Shown here one piece after another: positions 41,610-42,162 of a stretch of DNA of 42,162 nucleotides. Position 1 is the first letter of the stretch. Every line of letters starts with the position of its first letter. The position numbers and the translations under genes are program-made. The notes beneath the pieces were generated by a model. It did not search any database. It saw nothing but the letters and a program-made list of their open reading frames with translations, and had not been told where the DNA came from. Source of the stretch: Hyphomicrobiales bacterium (GTDB lineage Bacteria > Pseudomonadota > Alphaproteobacteria > Rhizobiales > Beijerinckiaceae); contig UBZM01000003.1 in assembly GCA_900470095.1 (NCBI GenBank), forward strand, positions 1 through 42,162, in the 5' to 3' direction.

Positions 41610-42162
41610 ATGACTGACAGCATCGCGACCGATCCGAGGCGCGGCGAACTCGAAGAGCTGCTGCCCTTCTACGCCAACGACCGCATCTCGGCAGAAGACA
41701 AGGCGCGCGTCGAGACGGCGCTGGCGACCGATCCGGAACTCGCCGCGCGGCTCGAGATCATCCGCGAGGACATGGCGGAGACGATCCTGCTCAATGAGAG
41801 CCTGGGCGCCCCTTCGCCACGCGCCCTCGACCGCCTGATGGCCGGCATCGAGGCCGAGCCGCAGCAGGCGCCGCTTCTGGCACGGGCCCGCGGCGGCTTC
41901 CTGAGCTGGCTCGGCCAATGGCTGGCGGCGCTGCCACCGCGAAAGCTCGCCTATGCCAGCGCCGCGGCTCTGGCCCTGATCGCAATTCAGGGCGTAGCGT
42001 TGACAGGCCTTGCCCTGCACGGTGGCGGGGCTGGGTTCCGTACCGCGTCGGCACCGGGGACCTCGTCCTCGGAGCGCTATGTCCTGCTCAGCTTCGTACC
42101 GGATGCAAGGGCTGCCGACATCGCCGCTTTCTTCAAGCGCTACGAGGACGAGGTCCCCGGTG
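41610..42162 (+). CDS. Anti-sigma factor, partial (runs off the window)
   Basis: Open frame of 184 codons still open at the window end. The ATG at 41610 has a strong GGGAGG site. The first ~90 residues are acidic and helical (ELEELLPFYANDRISAEDKA, a typical anti-sigma N-terminal domain without the HxxxCxxC zinc motif). One transmembrane helix follows at ~115-135 (KLAYASAAALALIAIQGVAL), and then a periplasmic part begins. Position directly after the ECF sigma factor gene supports pairing with it. The C-terminus is missing. Confidence 0.8.
   Translation, partial: MTDSIATDPRRGELEELLPFYANDRISAEDKARVETALATDPELAARLEIIREDMAETILLNESLGAPSPRALDRLMAGIEAEPQQAPLLARARGGFLSWLGQWLAALPPRKLAYASAAALALIAIQGVALTGLALHGGGAGFRTASAPGTSSSERYVLLSFVPDARAADIAAFFKRYEDEVPG

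Noticed and set aside
1..42162. Mobile elements, tRNA or rRNA genes, CRISPR arrays
   Set aside because: No transposase, integrase, terminal repeats, cloverleaf-like sequences or regularly spaced repeats were seen; gene context is uniform chromosomal metabolism.

Overview
The window looks like a chromosomal segment of a GC-rich alphaproteobacterium, most likely of the order Hyphomicrobiales (Bosea- or Bradyrhizobium-like). This is inferred from base composition, AapJ- and Dpp-type transporters, dense solute-binding-protein content and an alphaproteobacterial style of gene order. I see no rRNA, tRNA, CRISPR array, insertion sequence or phage gene. Almost every base belongs to a metabolic, transport or regulatory gene.

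Layout. (1) 15-2240, minus strand: an AapJ-like amino-acid-binding protein, an L,D-transpeptidase and a small lipoprotein. (2) 2497-8359, minus strand: a tightly packed six-gene unit (YcaC-like isochorismatase-fold hydrolase, alpha/beta hydrolase, XapX membrane protein, Tat-exported YtcJ-like amidohydrolase, DoxX protein, MFS_3 exporter). A divergent HxlR-family repressor at 8455 faces it, with a 16-bp inverted repeat between them. (3) 8904-10022: a LuxR-type regulator. (4) 10175-14870, minus strand: an envelope/phospholipid operon of PspA/IM30 (frameshifted here), a YiaA/YiaB two-helix membrane protein, an Aas-type three-domain lysophospholipid flippase/acyltransferase/acyl-ACP synthetase and a coupled 53-residue ORF. 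A divergent TetR regulator faces it, and the shared promoter region carries three copies of TGAAC-N3-GTTCA.

(5) 15988-23469: a LysR regulator, a complete Dpp/Opp-type peptide ABC importer and a divergent secreted alpha/beta hydrolase. (6) 23581-33492: what I read as a 3-hydroxyproline catabolic regulon. The minus-strand operon runs from an ornithine cyclodeaminase-family (probable delta1-pyrroline-2-carboxylate) reductase through a four-gene polar amino acid ABC importer to an IlvD/Edd dehydratase and a proline-racemase-superfamily enzyme. Divergently there is an XRE-cupin regulator followed by both subunits of aconitase X (cis-3-hydroxy-L-proline dehydratase type). A related palindrome with a TATA-like centre precedes both catabolic transcription units. 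(7) 33572-40748: a second XRE-cupin (PuuR-like) regulator, an omega-amino acid aminotransferase, an amidase, an orphan peptide-type binding protein and a cytosolic-type gamma-glutamyltransferase, which together suggest use of amide or gamma-glutamyl compounds. (8) 41004-end: an ECF sigma factor and the start of its membrane anti-sigma factor, cut by the window edge.

The most notable items are the TetR-controlled PspA/YiaAB/Aas operon with its operator array, the hydroxyproline regulon with its shared palindrome and an IlvD/Edd enzyme whose usual metal-site lysine is asparagine, and the HxlR-controlled six-gene unit of unknown purpose.
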